Positions 62,166-64,000 of a stretch of DNA of 64,000 bases are shown here, in pieces. This stretch comes from Lepus europaeus (lineage: Eukaryota; Chordata; Mammalia; Lagomorpha; Leporidae). How positions within the stretch are numbered: position 1 is the first letter of the stretch; each line of letters starts with the position of its first letter. The notes under the pieces were generated by a model. It was given only the letters and a program-made list of their open reading frames with translations. It searched no databases and was not told the DNA's origin. The stretch is taken from assembly GCF_033115175.1 (NCBI RefSeq), contig NC_084837.1:89772499-89836498 (forward strand), written 5' to 3'. A program made the translations under genes and the position numbers.

Positions 62166-62379
62166 GGAGATGTAGGAGTGACAGGAATACAAACTCTTCC
62201 TTGCCTCCCTCACCCTGTTATTAGGAGGAGGATCTGAGCCAATAAAGGCTTCATTAAATGTTCCTCAAATGTAACAGACTGCAGGTAACAGGTGCTGGAA
62301 AAGCCTAGCACATCGGAGCAGGAGGCGTTATTGTCCCTGGGACAGCGGGCTTTGAAGCTTTGCACAGGGCTGCAGTGCG
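62166..62379. other. upstream flank of PIAS1 CpG island
   Basis: Unique spacer in which GC content and CpG frequency rise toward the island. No separate element recognised. Confidence 0.4.
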
Positions 62380-62488
62380 AGGCCCAGACCAGCGTCCCCC
62401 TTTGCTCCGGCCTTCCCTGGAGGCGCTGGACTGGCGAGGGCAGGGGGGCGGGGAAGCCGAGGGGGGAGTAACTGTCAAACCTCGCCGC

Positions 62489-62498
62489 TTGGCGCCAT
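62489..62498 (+). promoter_or_regulatory. E2F-like site
   Basis: TTGGCGCCAT contains the GGCGCC palindrome typical of E2F sites (TTTSGCGC). Predicted only from the motif. Confidence 0.35.
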
Positions 62499-62509
62499 TA
62501 TTTAAATAG

Positions 62510-62538
62510 TACGTGCCTGTCTCGCAGCTGTACGTGCC
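62510..62538 (+). promoter_or_regulatory. paired TACGTGCC boxes
   Basis: The identical 8-mer TACGTGCC occurs at 62,510-62,517 and 62,531-62,538, exactly 21 bp apart (two DNA turns). ACGTG is the core recognised by HIF/ARNT-type bHLH-PAS factors and resembles half of an E-box. Function is inferred. Confidence 0.4.
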
Positions 62539-62539
62539 C

Positions 62540-62619
62540 GGGGCGGGGCTCCGACGCCGGGAGAGGGGCGGAGGCCGGGGGCGGGCCGGGAAGGCCGAGG
62601 GGCGGGCCGGGGCGGGGCC
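62540..62619 (+). promoter_or_regulatory. cluster of about five Sp1-type GC boxes
   Basis: GGGGCGGGGC (62,540-62,549), GGGGCGGAG (62,566-62,574), GGGGCGGGCC (62,577-62,586), GGGGCGGGCC (62,599-62,608) and GGGGCGGGGCC (62,609-62,619) lie 70-150 bp upstream of the ATG with no TATA box between, as in Sp/KLF-driven TATA-less promoters. Confidence 0.7.
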
Positions 62620-62667
62620 AGGCCGGCAGCAGGGGAGGGTCTAGCGGCGGCCCCCGGCGAGGTTCAC

Positions 62668-62679
62668 TGCGCTTGCGCT
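62668..62679 (+). promoter_or_regulatory. NRF1-like site
   Basis: TGCGCTTGCGCT differs from the palindromic NRF1 consensus TGCGCATGCGCA at the central base and last base. It lies 13 bp before the ATG, so in or near the transcribed 5' UTR. Confidence 0.5.
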
Positions 62680-62685
62680 GATAGA

Positions 62686-62699
62686 CGCAAGATGGCGGA
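62686..62699 (+). promoter_or_regulatory. YY1-like site overlapping the start codon
   Basis: GCAAGATGGCGGAC matches the AAnATGGCGGC-type YY1 motif that often lies just downstream of TATA-less start sites and overlaps an initiator ATG. Confidence 0.55.
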
Positions 62700-62715
62700 C
62701 AGTGCGGAACTAAAG
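62692..62715 (+). CDS. PIAS1: PIAS1 coding exon 1 (partial gene)
   Basis: This exon encodes MADSAELK, the N-terminus of PIAS1 as known from other mammals. PIAS2 starts MADFEELR, so the paralogue is excluded. PIAS1 is a nuclear SP-RING SUMO E3 ligase that restrains STAT1 and NF-kB signalling. Its SAP domain begins in the next exon, which lies beyond the window. The start has a strong context (A at -3, G at +4: CAAGATGG), and the exon ends exactly after codon 8 (AAG) at a GTAAAG splice donor, phase 0. The CpG-island promoter, GC boxes and YY1 motif support a true gene start. The transcription start is not visible, so the 5' UTR length is unknown. Confidence 0.93.
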
Positions 62716-62721
62716 GTAAAG
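62716..62721 (+). other. PIAS1: PIAS1 intron 1 splice donor
   Basis: AAG|GTAAAG, a good match to the MAG|GTRAGT donor consensus, placed in phase 0 after codon 8. Confidence 0.9.
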
Positions 62722-64000
62722 CGCAGCTCGAATTCACTTCTAATATTCGGCCGCGGAGACGGCGCCGCTGGTGCCGGGGGGGATGGGTCCGGCCCTGGGG
62801 GGCCGCTCGGGCCTGACTCTACCCGGGCCTGGAGTTGTAGGGAGGAGAGGCGCGCCCGGCCCCAGCAGAGGTGGCCAGCTGCGGCGGGCCGCGGGCCCCG
62901 GGTGCCTCGGGGGCGCTGACGGGTCGTCCCCGGCGTGTTATTGTTGTGGGCGCCTCTGGCGGGGGTGGCGGGGGAAGAGAGAGGGAGTCGGGAGGTGGGG
63001 GCTGCGGCTGTCCCCGGGGCTCGGCTTCCTCGCCTCCCAGGCAGCTCCCCGCCCCCCCATCCCCACGGGGAGCTGGGACTGGGGGCAGGGTGTTCTTGTC
63101 GGGGGGATTGGGAAAGCTCCCCGCCGTCGCTTCCTCTTCCTCCTTTGCAGTCCCGGGCTCCTGTCAGGCGCTTTCCACAGACCCCCGGGAACTTGGCTCC
63201 GGCCGCCCCGCCCCTCCGCGGATCCCGGGCGCCCCCGCCCCGCGCGGGGCTCTCGGCGGCCGCTCGCCTGTCAGGAGGCGCCCGGGGTGCCCGGCGTGTG
63301 GGGCGGCGGGGTGGGAGGGTCGGGGGAGAAGCTGTGGTAAAGTTTAGCGAGCCCCGGCCGGCGTCGGGGTTCGGCCGTCGGGGCGCCGAGGGGGGACCCG
63401 CCTGGGCGGGACGTTAACTCTTGGCTCTCGTCGCTGGCAGTGGGGGCGAAGCCTCCCACCCCCCGCGGAGAGCGGGCGTGTGGACGCGGTGGCGGCTGGT
63501 GGGATGCGGCTGCTCTGCCTGCTCCGGCTCCGGCTGGCGCCGAGGGTGAGGGAGCCTTTGGGGGTCTCTGCACACACCATGATGGCGATGCTATAGCTGA
63601 TGGAGGTGATGGTTCGTGTTTATATCCCCCCGTCGCCTTTTGTTTGTAGGGACATCTCGCTGGCCATGTTGATTTGAACGGCTTTCGCCTCCCTCCTCCT
63701 CCTCCAACCCCCCACAAATAGAACGCTCCCCGGTTCCTCTCAACTGTACGGATTACTCACGCCTCGCGAAATTGGATGAAAGGGGGCCCCCTTCTCCCCG
63801 CTTTTTCTCCCACCCCAGTCGTTACCTGATGATGGCTTCTTTACCGAAGCCGATAAACCACGACACAAGCAGTTGGGGGAGGCGGTGGAGCCCTTATGAT
63901 TGGATTGTGACAAATGGGGCTCCGGTTGGATAATTTTGGCTTAGTAGCAAGCAGTTCTTAACTAACGCGTATTATTTCGAGGCTCTGGTCGCGATATTCC
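62722..64000 (+). other. PIAS1: PIAS1 intron 1, 5' part
   Basis: The first about 850 bp lie in the CpG island. The last about 430 bp are of ordinary composition, with no SINE and no second exon. Frames of 150-190 codons at 62,771-63,417 are GC artefacts. Confidence 0.85.

Larger units (their letters stand above)
62380..63570. promoter_or_regulatory. PIAS1: CpG island of PIAS1 promoter and exon 1
   Basis: A dense run of CpG and GC boxes contrasting with the CpG-depleted window before it. It spans the promoter, exon 1 and the first about 850 bp of intron 1. It contains no C SINE, as is usual for an unmethylated housekeeping-type promoter. Open frames across it on both strands arise from high GC and are not genes. 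Confidence 0.9.

Noticed and set aside
62771-63417. Three overlapping plus-strand frames of 158-189 codons in the CpG island
   Set aside because: GC-rich, stop-poor DNA inside PIAS1 intron 1; proline/glycine/arginine-rich with no homology that I recognise.

Overview
This window looks like lagomorph nuclear DNA, most probably European rabbit (Oryctolagus cuniculus). It carries about 85 copies or fragments of the rabbit-type C SINE, a tRNA-derived element of roughly 330 bp. Each copy has a 5' head near 'GGCGCTGTGGCGCAG', a B box near 'GGTTCGAGTCC', a (CT)n tract, and a tail of 'TCAAATAAATAAATCTT' or 'CTGCCTGTC' plus poly(A). By eye these fill around 40% of the 64 kb. No prokaryotic gene organisation, tRNA gene, rRNA gene or CRISPR array is visible.

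Only one real gene is supported. At the right end a CpG island (about 62,380-63,570) holds the promoter and first coding exon of PIAS1, a SUMO E3 ligase and STAT1 inhibitor. The exon encodes MADSAELK (62,692-62,715) and is followed directly by a GTAAAG splice donor; the rest of the window is the start of intron 1. If synteny matches human 15q23 (SKOR1-PIAS1), everything upstream is the intergenic space in front of PIAS1.

Layout. 1-12.4 kb: dense C SINEs, an L2-like fragment, a MER5A-like DNA element and a CpG-retaining unique patch (9.25-9.70 kb). 12.46-14.11 kb: a decayed mariner transposase copy split by two SINE insertions. 14.4-29 kb: SINEs, a MIR split by a SINE, an antisense solo LTR (23.85-24.24 kb) and a possible second ERV trace (23.07-23.45 kb). 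29-45.6 kb: three copies of one LTR family (29.05, 31.90 and 43.54 kb), each inside a C SINE; a long SINE-poor block (36.3-38.6 kb); and an almost completely deleted provirus with a His-type primer-binding site (44.02-45.60 kb). 46-57.5 kb: L1 fragments, including a minus-strand ancient L1 (about 50.4-56.9 kb) cut up by an LTR, a small retrocopy and about a dozen SINEs. 58-62.2 kb: more SINEs, an ancient interspersed repeat and a Tigger-like MITE ending about 230 bp before the CpG island. 62.4-64 kb: the PIAS1 5' end.

The long translations that can be read through the window are almost all SINE, (CT)n or CpG-island artefacts. I found no undescribed biological system. The points most worth a second look are the PIAS1 promoter motif layout, the deleted provirus, the length-variable LTR family, a SINE insertion carrying about 200 bp of extra sequence, and several SINE-free unique blocks that could be conserved regulatory elements.
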